Assembly (NCBI RefSeq): GCF_004342285.1
Contig: NZ_SMCV01000011.1
Location: 124,001-188,000 of the forward strand
DNA from: Klebsiella sp. BIGb0138
GTDB lineage: Bacteria; Pseudomonadota; Gammaproteobacteria; Enterobacterales; Enterobacteriaceae
Length of the DNA stretch: 64,000 bases
Reading direction: 5' to 3'
Under the pieces are notes generated by a model, which did no database searches, had not been told where the DNA came from, and saw only the letters and a list, made by a program, of their open reading frames with translations. The translations under genes were made by a program, and so were the position numbers. The first letter of the stretch is position 1; the number at the start of each line of letters is the position of its first letter. Positions 37,210 to 46,607 of this stretch are shown in pieces.

Positions 37210-38616
37210 TTAAAATTTGAAATATGCTTGTGCATTATCGTGACATATATTTTTTACCATTCGGCTCAGGATGATTTGATCGTCAGGAACTTCTCCACGG
37301 CTCACCCACCCGCCAATTAAATTACAAACAATCCGTCGAAAATAATCATGGCGAGGATATGAAACCAGGCTGCGAGAATCGGTAAGCATGCCGACGAAAT
37401 TCATCAATAATCCCTGATCGGCCAACGCATTTAGCTGATTTTCCATTCCCCGACGGGTATCGTTAAACCACCATCCGGAACCAAACTGGATCGGTGATTT
37501 CACCCCCAGCGCCGCACTCTGAAAGTTCGCGATGGTGGATGCGACCACATCGTTATAACTGGCATTGAGGTTGTAAATAATGGTTTTAGGTAAAGCATTA
37601 TCGCGGGCCAGACCGTCAAGAAACTGATTCAGGTTTGCCGCCAGTTCGGGCTGGTCGGCGATGGAATCAAAACCGGTATTGATGCCAAGCTGCGCGAACA
37701 TCCGGCTGTTATTATTACGAATGGCGCCAAAATGGATCTGCATCGCCCACTCATGCTGTTTGTAATGGCGTGCCAGCATTTTAAAGAGAGTGCTGTTCAA
37801 CGCGTTCTGCTCGCCCGCGGTTAACGCTGCGCCGCGGCGCTTAAGCCTGAACAGTCGTTCCGCCTCCTCTTGCGCAACGTCGTGCCAGAGAATAGCCAAC
37901 AGCCCGTGATCGGAAATCCGGCACCCGGCGTCGTGAAAATAGGCAATGCGCGCCGCCAGCGCCTTGTCGAAGTCATCCAGGGTTTCGATAGAGAGATGGG
38001 TCGTCGCGGCTAAGCGGTCCATAAAGAGAGAAAACGCGCGGGGTTCCTCTTCGAAAAAGCCATCGGGACGGAACGTCGGTAAAACCTTAACCGGAAAAGT
38101 CTCATCCTCATTTAACAGCTGGTGATAATGCAGATCATCAAGGGGAGAATCGGTGGTACAGATCACTTCAACATTTGACCGGAGAATTAGCTGACGCGGC
38201 GTAAACGCCTGTTTCTGCAGCTGCGCGTTGCAGTGCTGCATAATCTCGCGCCAGTTGCGACTATTCAACGCCTCTTCGCAGTCAAAATAGGCCTGCAGTT
38301 CCAGATGAGTCCAGTGATACAGCGGATTACCGAAACAGGCTTCCACCGTTTCAGCCCAGGCCTGAAATTTTTCTTCTGCCGTCGCCTCGCCGGTAATACA
38401 ACGCTCATCGATACCATTAGCCCGCATGGCTCGCCATTTGTAATGGTCCCCGGCTAACCAAAGCTCACTCATATTAGCAAAAGAACGATTTTCATAAATT
38501 TCCTTTGCATCCAGATGGCAGTGATAGTCAATAATCGGTAAATCTTTTGCTATGTCGTTATACAGTCTGACGCCATATTCGTTGTTAATCATAAAGTTCT
38601 TATTTATTAATGTCAT
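37210..38616 (-). CDS. uxaC: Glucuronate/galacturonate isomerase UxaC
   Basis: A 468-residue metal-dependent isomerase of the amidohydrolase fold that converts glucuronate to fructuronate and galacturonate to tagaturonate. Typical segments: PIIDYHCHLDAKEIYENRSF near residue 28 with the metal-binding His-x-His, EVICTTDSPLDDLHYH near residue 154 and the Arg-rich C-terminal part SLVSYPRHDYFRRIVCNLIG. It matches UxaC in length (470 in E. coli). Its product fructuronate is the substrate of the neighbouring YdfI, and mannonate that of RspA, giving a short glucuronate pathway in one block. Starts ATG after a weak GAGGG-type site. Confidence 0.93.
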   Translation of the reverse strand: MTLINKNFMINNEYGVRLYNDIAKDLPIIDYHCHLDAKEIYENRSFANMSELWLAGDHYKWRAMRANGIDERCITGEATAEEKFQAWAETVEACFGNPLYHWTHLELQAYFDCEEALNSRNWREIMQHCNAQLQKQAFTPRQLILRSNVEVICTTDSPLDDLHYHQLLNEDETFPVKVLPTFRPDGFFEEEPRAFSLFMDRLAATTHLSIETLDDFDKALAARIAYFHDAGCRISDHGLLAILWHDVAQEEAERLFRLKRRGAALTAGEQNALNSTLFKMLARHYKQHEWAMQIHFGAIRNNNSRMFAQLGINTGFDSIADQPELAANLNQFLDGLARDNALPKTIIYNLNASYNDVVASTIANFQSAALGVKSPIQFGSGWWFNDTRRGMENQLNALADQGLLMNFVGMLTDSRSLVSYPRHDYFRRIVCNLIGGWVSRGEVPDDQIILSRMVKNICHDNAQAYFKF

Positions 38617-38806
38617 GATAACCCTCTAAGTAAAAAACAACCACTCAACAACCCCAGTAAAAAAGCGTCGTGCACCCACATGAAAATAAAAAATAGCGCA
38701 TCAGAGTCCCGGCACGGCTATAAATATAGTGCCTGACAGAAAACATAACTTGTACTGGCATCTCTTATACAGGGAGCGAGGCCGGGACGAATGTAATAAA
38801 TATAAA

Positions 38807-40122
38807 TCAGATATACTGGCCGGATTTAATTTCCTTCTGGCGCGTCTCTAAATCCGCGGCATCGTTAAGCAGGCTCAGGTCACGGTCCCGAACTTCCGGC
38901 ATAAGCACAGCGGAAACTAAGCCAATAACGGAATAACAAACCAGCATGGCAACAATTGGCCACCATGAACCGGTGATATTACAGAAGATCCCTGCCAGTA
39001 CCGGACCAAAGCCTACGGCAACTAAGCCACCCGCCTCTTTTGAAATCGCCATACGGGTAAAACGGTTACGCGAGCCGAAAAGTTCCGCCATGGTGATGTT
39101 TTCAAGTGCGAACAGTCCGAGAACGGCCACATTATGAATAACAATCAATGACGCCATAATCGTGCTCGCGCTGTAGCTCTTATCAACAATAATCGCCATC
39201 ATCGGATAAGCGAGGATAATCGCCGAGATATTGACGATAATATAAGGCAAACGCCGCCCCACTTTGTCTGATAGCCATCCCAGGAAAGGAATGGTGATAA
39301 ACCCAATAACAGAGCTAATCATTAACGCATCGGTGGGAATTGCTTTATCAAATAATAACGTTTGCACCAGATAACCGGCCAGGAAGATTTACTTTTCAAC
39401 ATCGCGCCGAAAGTATTTTCCCCGGCAGCTATTTTCTGTTGAACCGCGCTGCCTTCACTGACTTTTTCAAACACCGGACTCTCTTTCAGATTCAGACGCA
39501 GCCAGATGGCGAAGACCATCACCACTACGCTGGCCAGGAACGGAACGCGCCATCCCCATGCCACCAGCTGTTCACGATCGAGAAGGAAAAACATCACTGC
39601 CCAGATAGCCGTTGCGCTCAACGTCCCGCAGTTAGTGCCCATCGCCACCAGCGATGAGATAATGCCGCGCTGTCCCTTTGGCGCATACTCCGCCAGCATG
39701 GTACCCGCGCCTGAAATTTCAGCGCCAGCGCCTAACCCCTGAATAATACGCAGAGTGACCAGCAGTACCGGCGCAAAAATACCGACCTGCGCATAGGTTG
39801 GCAACACCCCAATAAGCGTGGTACAGATCCCCATCATCGTAATGGTAATAAACAGCACTTTTTTACGCCCAATCCTGTCGCCCATACGCCCAAAAATAAA
39901 GGCTCCGACTATGCGCGCAATATATCCCGCGCCATAGGTACCCATTGCTAAAATGAGCGCCATCGCCGCTGACTGCTCGGGGAAAAATATTTCATGGAAG
40001 ACCAGCGCTGCACCTAATGAATAAAGCTGAAAGTCCATAAACTCCAGCGCGGTGCCTAACCAACCGGATACGGCCGCGCGTATGAGATCGGAAGTTGTTC
40101 TCTCATTTTTCACTGTAGTCAT
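38807..40122 (-). pseudogene. ydfJ: ydfJ, broken metabolite:H+ symporter gene
   Basis: Two overlapping frames make up one transporter. The N-part (40122 to about 39390) has MDFQLYSLGAALVFHEIFFP, GRMGDRIGRKKVLFITITMM and ends in sense at GAMLKSKS; the frame then runs into non-homologous residues. The C-part resumes in another frame at FLAGYLVQTLLFDKAIPTDA (about 39382) and runs to 38807. Compared with my memory of E. coli YdfJ, about 20 residues of the seventh helix (between KSF and QTFLAGYL) are missing, so the lesion is a deletion of roughly 60 bp that is not a multiple of three, near 39385-39392. It lies 47 bp after rspB, the same neighbour as in E. coli, where ydfJ is disrupted by the Qin prophage instead. 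Confidence 0.85.
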
Positions 40123-40169
40123 CGTTATTATCTCTAATTGTAGGATATAGAGTCGCTCATGCTTTATTG

Positions 40170-41183
40170 TCAGAAGGTTAATAACACCTTACAACAACTC
40201 TTTCTGTCGCTTTCAAATAACTCGATGGCATCGACAACATTCTGATACGCAAATTCGTGGGTAATTAATGTTTCCGGGTCAATTAATTTCTGTTCCAGCC
40301 ATGTCAGCACAACAGGAAATTTATTAGCATTAAGCCGCGATGAAAATATTGCCAGCTCTTTACCGGTGATTCCCTGCTGAGCAACCTGTGACGGCTCGGT
40401 TGAGAATCCCATCAGGACGATCCTGGCCGCCGGCGAAGCGAGTGTAATGGCCTCCTGTAAAATAGCGGGGTGGCAAGCGGCATCAATAATCAGCGTGGGC
40501 CTGATGCCCTTATCCAGCAAGGCGTCGGATAATGAGGACTCGCCATTGTTGATAACCCAGTCGGCGCCATTTCTTTCCGCCATCCGCAGACGTTCATCAA
40601 TCCGATCGACAACGATCACCTGGCGAACGTTATAGACTCTTTTCAGCACCTGGATGGTGGTTAACCCCATCGGCCCGGCGCCATACACCAGAGCAATATC
40701 CTCAGGCGTCGGCGTTACCTGCCCGGTCACGTTGGCGGCGATGGTAAAAGGCTCCACCATCACGGCATGCCGGTCCGGGATGCTGTCCGGAACCTGCCAG
40801 GCATTTTTGGCGGGGACCACGGCGTACTCGCTAAAACCGCCGTCCCGATGGACGCCGAGCACCACCAGCGAGGTGCAGACGTTTGGTTTGCCCACAGAGC
40901 AAGGGTAACAGTGACCACAGCTAATAACCGGATCGACGCTAACCCTCTGGCCCACCGCCCGGTCCGTCACTCCGGCCCCGACGGCGTCGATCACGCCGAA
41001 GAATTCATGGCCGATAACGCGGGGATACTTCGCAAACGGATTATGCCCCCGATAGATATGGCTATCGGAACCACATATTCCCGCAAGTTTCACTTTAACC
41101 CGGACTTCTCCCGCCCCAGGCGTGGGAAGCGCCCTCTCTTCGACGACCAGCTCATTGGGCTGACGAATGACGATACTCTTCAT
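40170..41183 (-). CDS. rspB: Zinc-type alcohol dehydrogenase RspB
   Basis: A 337-residue medium-chain dehydrogenase with structural-zinc cysteines in SCGHCYPCSVGKPNVC near residue 89, catalytic zinc ligands Cys-Gly-Ser-Asp (residues about 37-40) and GHEFFG (His about 58), and a cofactor loop YGAGPMG near 165. It agrees with E. coli RspB throughout (NRHNPFAKYPRVIGHEF-like segment, ITLASPAARIVLMGFS). Probably oxidises a sugar acid such as L-gulonate; this is inferred from neighbours. It starts 10 bp after rspA. Confidence 0.93.
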   Translation of the reverse strand: MKSIVIRQPNELVVEERALPTPGAGEVRVKVKLAGICGSDSHIYRGHNPFAKYPRVIGHEFFGVIDAVGAGVTDRAVGQRVSVDPVISCGHCYPCSVGKPNVCTSLVVLGVHRDGGFSEYAVVPAKNAWQVPDSIPDRHAVMVEPFTIAANVTGQVTPTPEDIALVYGAGPMGLTTIQVLKRVYNVRQVIVVDRIDERLRMAERNGADWVINNGESSLSDALLDKGIRPTLIIDAACHPAILQEAITLASPAARIVLMGFSTEPSQVAQQGITGKELAIFSSRLNANKFPVVLTWLEQKLIDPETLITHEFAYQNVVDAIELFESDRKSCCKVLLTF

Positions 41184-41193
41184 TTTGTCCTCC

Positions 41194-42408
41194 TCACCAG
41201 TTCCACAACGTGCCGTCTTCCAGACGGGCCACCGGCAGACAGGCAGGTTCGTAGGGGTATTTCGCCGCTAGTTTTTCATCAAACTCGATGCCCAGTCCCG
41301 GTTTTTCTCCCGGGTGCATATAGCCGTTATCAAAAGTCCAGCTGTGCGGGAAGACTTCCAGCATCTGTTCGGAATACCCCATGTACTCCTGCACGCCGAA
41401 GTTTGGTACCCACAGGTCAAAGTGCAGCGCCGCAGCCATGCACACCGGCGACAGATCGGACGGGCCATGAGAACCGGTACGCACCTGGTAAAGCGACGCA
41501 AAATCGGCAATGCGGCGCATGCCGGTAATACCGCCAGCATGGGTAATGGTGGTACGGATGTAGTCAATCAGCTGTTCTTCAATCAACTGCTTGCAATCCC
41601 AGATGCTGTTAAACACTTCACCAACGGCAATCGGCGTCACGGTATGCTGGCGAATCAGGCGGAAGCACGCCTGGTTCTCTGCGGGAGTCGGATCTTCCAT
41701 CCAGAACAGACGATAGTCTTCGATGCTTTTACCAAAACGCGCCGCTTCAATTGGCGTCAGACGGTGATGCATGTCGTGTAAAAGATGTTCGTTAAAACCA
41801 AAGCGTTCGCGCACGGCGGCAAACAGCTGCGGGGTGAAATCAAGGTACTTCTCCGTCGACCACAATTGCTCTTCCGGCCACAGCCCTTTGGTTGCCGGTT
41901 CATAGGCCTGCCCCTTGCCTTTCGCCATGCCGTAAGTGGTCTTCATCCCCGGAATACCGCACTGAACGCGAATCGCCTTGAAGCCCATCTCCTGGTGACG
42001 AGCGTAATCATCCAGCACTTCATCAATAGAGTGGCCGGTGGTGTGGCAGTAGACCATAACGCCTTCGCGCGATGCGCCACCCAACAGCTGGTACAACGGC
42101 ATCCCCGCCGCCCTGGCTTTGATATCCCACAGCGCCATATCGACGGCGGAAATCGCTGACATGGTCACCGGGCCGCGGCGCCAGTAAGCCCCTTTGTAGA
42201 AAAACTGCCAGATATCTTCGATGCGATGCGCATCGCGGCCGACCAGCTGCGGGCAGAGGTGGTCCTGCAGGTATGACGCCACGGAGAGCTCACGCCCGTT
42301 AAGCGTCGCATCCCCTAACCCGACAATCCCCTCGTCGGTGGTGATTTTAAGCGTGACAAAGTTACGTCCAGGGCAGGTGACGAAAACTTCAGCGGCAACG
42401 ATCTTCAT
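41194..42408 (-). CDS. rspA: Mannonate dehydratase-type enolase superfamily protein RspA
   Basis: A 404-residue enolase-superfamily member of the mannonate dehydratase subgroup. Typical pieces are [20 protein letters not shown] near residue 16, LHDMHHRL (metal Asp with following His), [18 protein letters not shown] and the late His in [10 protein letters not shown] and [12 protein letters not shown]. coli RspA is 404 residues. The frame opens at 42474, but AAGGA nine nt before the ATG at 42408 and length agreement decide the start. In this subgroup activity on mannonate is often low, so the true substrate may be another acid sugar. Upstream is bipartite element copy 2. Confidence 0.94.
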   Translation of the reverse strand: MKIVAAEVFVTCPGRNFVTLKITTDEGIVGLGDATLNGRELSVASYLQDHLCPQLVGRDAHRIEDIWQFFYKGAYWRRGPVTMSAISAVDMALWDIKARAAGMPLYQLLGGASREGVMVYCHTTGHSIDEVLDDYARHQEMGFKAIRVQCGIPGMKTTYGMAKGKGQAYEPATKGLWPEEQLWSTEKYLDFTPQLFAAVRERFGFNEHLLHDMHHRLTPIEAARFGKSIEDYRLFWMEDPTPAENQACFRLIRQHTVTPIAVGEVFNSIWDCKQLIEEQLIDYIRTTITHAGGITGMRRIADFASLYQVRTGSHGPSDLSPVCMAAALHFDLWVPNFGVQEYMGYSEQMLEVFPHSWTFDNGYMHPGEKPGLGIEFDEKLAAKYPYEPACLPVARLEDGTLWNW

Positions 42409-42462
42409 CTTTTTTTTCCTTACATCTCTGCGGTTAGTGAGCAAAATTAAAACATCAACCCT

Positions 42463-42508
42463 ACTACCATACAAGTATGAGTTTTGAAAAAGATGCCGCC
42501 GATCACAT
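42463..42508 (-). promoter_or_regulatory. Bipartite promoter element, copy 2 (rspA)
   Basis: Minus strand ATGTGATC (42508-42501), then ATACTTGTATGGTAGT (42478-42463), the same 34-bp offset as copies 1 and 3. It lies 55 bp before the rspA start. Confidence 0.65.
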
Positions 42509-42550
42509 TATCCCCACCAGGGGAGGTGACGCAGCACGCCACCTTTTCGC

Positions 42551-43834
42551 TTAGTCAATGCGATCTTTTACGATGAAGAAATAGCAAAGCGCCCCGGTAA
42601 AAGTGACGCAGGCAGCAATGACCAGCGCAAGATTAAATGAGTGAGTGGTGTCGACCACCCAGCCGGTCACCACCGGGGCAAAAGAGGCGAATACGAAACT
42701 GCCGAAGTTCTGGATAGCCGCGACGGAAGCGACTTTATTCTCGCTGACCATCACCTGTACCAGCCCCCATGCCGACGTGCCGGCAAAATGGACGCAGAAC
42801 AGCGCCATCGAGATATAAGCGACAGCCTGTGCAGGCGATGAGGACTGCACCACCAGCAGAGTACCCAGCGCGGAAAGCACCAGCCCTACGACAATCGCCG
42901 TTTTACGCGTCTTCGCGAGGTCATAACCCCGGCGGGCCAACGCGTCGACGACCAGCCCATTCGCCCACATGCCAACGGCCGCCGCCAGAAACGGAATCGC
43001 CGCCACCCAGCCGGTTTTGCCAAGGCTTAGCCCCTGCTGCGCCTGCAGATACCCCGGCAGCCAGGCAATATATAGCCAGCCGGTGTAGTTGACACCGGAA
43101 AATCCCAGAATCATGCCCCAGGTCGTGCGCCGTTTAAACAGCCCCAGCCACTGACTAAAATTCAGCGTCGGCCGCGCCTTCTCCGGCGCGGCGAGATAGA
43201 GGCGTTCATCCTGCTGCAGATCGAACTGTGCGCGATTGCGATACCAGACGTACCAGCACAGCCCCACCACAATACCCGCCAGACCAATGACCACGAACAT
43301 CGTCCGCCAGCCCCAGGCGATCTGCATCAGCACCAGCGCCGGTGGCGCAATGGCCTGACCTAATACCGTCGATGAGTTAAAAATTCCCACCGCGGTGCCG
43401 CGCTCTTTTTGTACGTACCAGTCATTGATCGATTTGACGCCGGCGGGCATAAACGGCGCTTCGCCGATCCCGAGACCAATCCGCAACAGAATAAAATGGC
43501 TGAACGAGTTCACCATCCCGGTCAGCGCCTGCATCAACGACCAGAAGATCAGCCCGCCGCCAAGGACGATACGAGGACCAAAGCGGTCCAGCAGCATACC
43601 GGAAGGTAGCTGCGCAAAGCCGTACGAGAGTGAGAAGGCCGACAGCAGCACGCCGAACTCGGTCGCGTTCAGTCCCAAATCACCGCGAATGGCCTCTCCT
43701 GCCACGCTTAACGAGGAACGGTCGAGGAAGTTGACAATACCGGCGATAAACAGCAGCGCCAGCGTCACATTTTGCACCCGACGGATGCGGGTGGGTTTGG
43801 CGCCAGTCTGGCTGGCGAGAGTCTGGATAGCCAT
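42551..43834 (-). CDS. MFS transporter, anion:cation symporter (GudP/ExuT-like) family
   Basis: A 427-residue major facilitator with NFLDRSSLSVAGEAI near residue 35 (the N-x-x-D-R motif of the ACS family of hexuronate and glucarate carriers), GMLLDRFGPRIVL in loop 2-3, and GIGEAPFMPAGVKSINDWY near residue 117, as in GudP and ExuT. A likely importer of a sugar acid such as mannonate or glucuronate. It precedes rspA with 142 bp between them; each gene has its own copy of the bipartite promoter element. Confidence 0.85.
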   Translation of the reverse strand: MAIQTLASQTGAKPTRIRRVQNVTLALLFIAGIVNFLDRSSLSVAGEAIRGDLGLNATEFGVLLSAFSLSYGFAQLPSGMLLDRFGPRIVLGGGLIFWSLMQALTGMVNSFSHFILLRIGLGIGEAPFMPAGVKSINDWYVQKERGTAVGIFNSSTVLGQAIAPPALVLMQIAWGWRTMFVVIGLAGIVVGLCWYVWYRNRAQFDLQQDERLYLAAPEKARPTLNFSQWLGLFKRRTTWGMILGFSGVNYTGWLYIAWLPGYLQAQQGLSLGKTGWVAAIPFLAAAVGMWANGLVVDALARRGYDLAKTRKTAIVVGLVLSALGTLLVVQSSSPAQAVAYISMALFCVHFAGTSAWGLVQVMVSENKVASVAAIQNFGSFVFASFAPVVTGWVVDTTHSFNLALVIAACVTFTGALCYFFIVKDRID

Positions 43835-43887
43835 ATTGCTCCTTACTGTAAATGGCGATATGCGTTAAACAGTAAGGCAATAAGCCG

Positions 43888-43932
43888 ACTACCATACAAG
43901 AATCAGGGTTAAAATTAGCGTGGACGATCACA
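43888..43932 (-). promoter_or_regulatory. Bipartite promoter element, copy 3
   Basis: Minus strand TGTGATC (43932-43926), then ATTCTTGTATGGTAGT (43903-43888) at the same 34-bp offset, 54 bp before the ACS-family transporter start. Confidence 0.62.
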
Positions 43933-43944
43933 GAAGAACGCGCC

Positions 43945-44271
43945 TTACGCGCGTCCCCAGCCGGCAACAATAATCAGCATCCCGCACAGAGCAATCAGCG
44001 CCCCTGCCCAGTCGTAATGGCTGAGTTTGACGCCATCGACGATGCGTAACCACAGCAGCGCGGTGCAGACATATACCCCGCCGTAAGCGGCGTAAACGCG
44101 CCCGCTTGCCGCCGGATGCAGTGTCAGCAGCCAGACGAACATCGCCAGCGCCAGGCCGGCAGGAATCAGCAGCAGCGGCGTGGCGCCGCGTTTAAGCCAC
44201 AGCCAGGGTAAATAGCAGCCGAGGATTTCACAAATGGCGGTCGCGAAGAAAAGCAGCGTTGTTTTAAACAT
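43945..44271 (-). CDS. ynfA: YnfA family membrane protein (UPF0060)
   Basis: A 108-residue protein with four hydrophobic helices, the size and topology of YnfA, a small efflux protein related in fold to SMR transporters. Family landmarks are [20 protein letters not shown] near residue 10 and [24 protein letters not shown] near residue 57. The first gene of a conserved ynfA-ynfB divergent pair. Confidence 0.93.
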   Translation of the reverse strand: MFKTTLLFFATAICEILGCYLPWLWLKRGATPLLLIPAGLALAMFVWLLTLHPAASGRVYAAYGGVYVCTALLWLRIVDGVKLSHYDWAGALIALCGMLIIVAGWGRA

Positions 44272-44427
44272 TAAAGACAGGTAAAGAGATCGGGTTATTG
44301 GCCCATTTTACGCGATAATCACTCCACTCTCATACTCTTTTGTCGGGTATGCCATCCCCCAGAGATAGAGTAAACTTATACCAGACTCAAAGGGCTAACC
44401 CCTTTTTATCACTTAAAGGAAATCGTG

Positions 44428-44769
44428 ATGAAAATGACACTGAACACACGCTGGTGCCTGACCGCCATGCTGGCGCTGAGCGCCGCGGTCTTTACCGCGT
44501 CGTCTTTCGCCAAAACCGACACGCTGGTGATTGAATCCGGCGATAGCGCGCAGAGCCGCCAGCAGGCGGCAATGGAAAAAGAACAGTGGAATGACACCCG
44601 TTCTTTACGCCATAAGGTGAACACGCGTACCGAGAAGGAATGGGACAAAGCCGACGTCGCTTTTGATGCCCGGGATAACTGCCAGAAAAGCGCCAACGTT
44701 AACGCTTACTGGGAACCCAACACCCTGCGCTGCCTCGACCGTCGCACCGGCCGGGCGATTACGCCCTAA
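44428..44769 (+). CDS. ynfB: YnfB family periplasmic protein (UPF0482)
   Basis: A 113-residue secreted protein. The signal peptide ends near Phe-Ala at about residue 28, then [20 protein letters not shown] begins the mature part and two cysteines (DNCQKS and TLRCLD) may pair. It matches E. coli YnfB in position and sequence. AAAGGA precedes the ATG at 44428; a GTG three nt earlier is not needed. Function unknown. Confidence 0.9.
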   Translation: MKMTLNTRWCLTAMLALSAAVFTASSFAKTDTLVIESGDSAQSRQQAAMEKEQWNDTRSLRHKVNTRTEKEWDKADVAFDARDNCQKSANVNAYWEPNTLRCLDRRTGRAITP

Positions 44770-44830
44770 TCCGTCGTTCACCTACGGCGCCCACGGGCGC
44801 CGCATTGCGCTTTGATCCACAGGAATATCC

Positions 44831-45391
44831 ATGACTGACGCCTATACCATCAAACTCCGCCCTCTGGAGCGCGAAGACCTACGCTTTGTCCACCAGCTCG
44901 ATAACAATGCCAGCGTCATGCGCTACTGGTTTGAAGAGCCCTATGAAGCCTTCGTCGAGCTTTCCGACCTCTACGATAAACACATTCACGATCAGAGCGA
45001 ACGCCGCTTTGTTGTTGAATGCAATGGTGAAAAAGCCGGGCTGGTCGAACTGGTTGAAATTAACCACGTTCATCGCCGCGCCGAGTTTCAGATCATCATC
45101 TCACCCGATTACCAGGGCAAAGGCCTGGCGACGCGCGCCGCTAAGCTGGCGATGGACTACGGGTTTACCGTACTCAACCTGTACAAGCTGTATCTCATCG
45201 TCGACAGCGAAAATGAAAAAGCGATCCACATCTACCGCAAGCTGGGATTTATGGTAGAAGGCGAGCTGATCCATGAGTTTTTCATCAACGGCGAATACCG
45301 CAATACCATCCGTATGTGTCTGTTCCAGCATCAATATATTACTGAACACCGCACGCACGGTGCGACATTGCTCAAGCCTACGGCTCAGTAG
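44831..45391 (+). CDS. speG: Spermidine N1-acetyltransferase SpeG
   Basis: A 186-residue GNAT enzyme that acetylates spermidine and spermine in the cytoplasm, preventing polyamine toxicity. The acetyl-CoA loop is [20 protein letters not shown] near residue 95, and the N-terminal [20 protein letters not shown] and [20 protein letters not shown] regions, which form the allosteric polyamine site, are nearly identical to E. coli SpeG. An AGGA site precedes the ATG. Its 3' end overlaps the ynfC stop by 7 bp on the opposite strand. Confidence 0.96.
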   Translation: MTDAYTIKLRPLEREDLRFVHQLDNNASVMRYWFEEPYEAFVELSDLYDKHIHDQSERRFVVECNGEKAGLVELVEINHVHRRAEFQIIISPDYQGKGLATRAAKLAMDYGFTVLNLYKLYLIVDSENEKAIHIYRKLGFMVEGELIHEFFINGEYRNTIRMCLFQHQYITEHRTHGATLLKPTAQ

Positions 45392-46095
45392 TATTCGATA
45401 CTGTTTTTGATGGTGTAGCGGCGGGTTAACGGCGGCTGCACGCTTTCATCGACAACCTGAAGTTCGCAGTTCACCGGGTTATCGTGACTATCGTAGTCAC
45501 AGGTCTGGCGGACGCTCCCCAGCGGGCGATCGTTGAAGGTGCTGACCGCCGTATAGTCCAGCTTTTTCCGCGGATCCGCCGCTGGCGTGGAAACCACCGT
45601 AAAACGCGCATTTTTCGCCACGGTGGTTTTGCCCAATGGGTAGCCTTCACGATCATAGCGGTAGCTGGCGGTACTCTCTTTACCCCGCGCGGCGATCACA
45701 AACCCGTTATCGTCCGTTTCCCAGGTGACGCCCGCCGACGGCAGTTCAGCGAGCTGACATTTTCCCTGCAGGCGCAGACGCTTCTCGTGGGTCCGGGCGT
45801 CAAGATAGTAGTTAGCATCCAGCATCAGCGTGGCGCCGCTGTTATTTTCCCGATCCTCAAAATCCAGCAGATCGAAACAACCCTCGCTGGAGAGCCGAGC
45901 GCTTACGCGTTTCACCACTTCATCATGTTCGTCGAACAAGGTCTGGCTGAAATCCTTCACCGGGCCGCGCAGCGGGTCGAACTCGAATTCGTTGGAAAAA
46001 CTCGCCATTTCCGGCGTAAATGCTTCCGGCAACGCCTGCTCGTCACAGGCGCTGAGCGCCAGCACCGCCGATATCAGCAAAAACCGTTTTTTCAC
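45385..46095 (-). CDS. ynfC: YnfC family lipoprotein
   Basis: A 236-residue lipoprotein. The lipobox is LALSAC, with Cys18 as the acylated residue, followed by Asp-Glu. An Asp directly after the cysteine is the inner-membrane retention signal. The C-terminal half is beta-rich with [15 protein letters not shown] and [12 protein letters not shown]. It matches E. coli YnfC in position and length; function unknown. Confidence 0.9.
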   Translation of the reverse strand: MKKRFLLISAVLALSACDEQALPEAFTPEMASFSNEFEFDPLRGPVKDFSQTLFDEHDEVVKRVSARLSSEGCFDLLDFEDRENNSGATLMLDANYYLDARTHEKRLRLQGKCQLAELPSAGVTWETDDNGFVIAARGKESTASYRYDREGYPLGKTTVAKNARFTVVSTPAADPRKKLDYTAVSTFNDRPLGSVRQTCDYDSHDNPVNCELQVVDESVQPPLTRRYTIKNSIEYY

Positions 46096-46197
46096 AGCCG
46101 ATTCCTTTTATGCGTCCTGCAATCATATTAGCAAATACAATTGTTTACACCAGTTCTGCTATGCTTAAACTTGGATGACATCGATAAGGAGTCTATG

Positions 46198-46461
46198 ATG
46201 AAACTCTCCCCCTGGCTCTGCGCGGCTTTGCTACTGGGTTCAACTTCTGCGCTGGCGGCACCGGATTCGTGCGAGCGCGTGAAAAACGATATTCAGCAGA
46301 AGATCGTCAACAACGGCGTCCCGACCTCAGGCTTTAGTTTAGCCATTGTACCCAACGATCAACCCGATCAGCCCGGCGCCCAGGTCGTGGGTCACTGCGC
46401 CAACGATACCTTCAAAATTATCTATACCCGCACCGCCGGTTCTGACAACGACGCCCAATAA
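46198..46461 (+). CDS. ynfD: YnfD family periplasmic protein (DUF1161)
   Basis: An 87-residue secreted protein with a signal peptide ending SALA at residue 20. The mature part has two cysteines (SCERVK and GHCAND) and the DUF1161 core QKIVNNGVPTSGFSLAIVPN and TFKIIYTRT. AAGGAG precedes two adjacent ATGs; 46198 has the better spacing. Function unknown. Confidence 0.9.
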   Translation: MKLSPWLCAALLLGSTSALAAPDSCERVKNDIQQKIVNNGVPTSGFSLAIVPNDQPDQPGAQVVGHCANDTFKIIYTRTAGSDNDAQ

Positions 46462-46482
46462 CCCTCGCACGTTTCCTGCGCA

Positions 46483-46517
46483 GGATATTATCCCTGAGTT
46501 GACCGGGGATAATATCC
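46483..46517. repeat. Perfect 12-bp inverted repeat between ynfD and ynfE
   Basis: GGATATTATCCC (46483-46494) and GGGATAATATCC (46506-46517) are separated by 11 nt. There is no T-run. It could be the ynfD 3' hairpin or an operator of ynfE. The rest of the interval has no clear FNR site. Confidence 0.6.
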
Positions 46518-46607
46518 ACCTACCCCTATCTGAGTATGATGGTTCACCCATAGTTCCGGAAAATGATACCGGCGCTTTTCATCACAATAACAACGATGGG
46601 GTGAGCA

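Noticed and set aside
38749-38765. CTTGTACTGGCATC upstream of uxaC as a fourth copy of the shared promoter element
   Set aside because: Orientation is opposite, an extra base breaks the core, and no TGTGATC block lies at the 34-bp offset.
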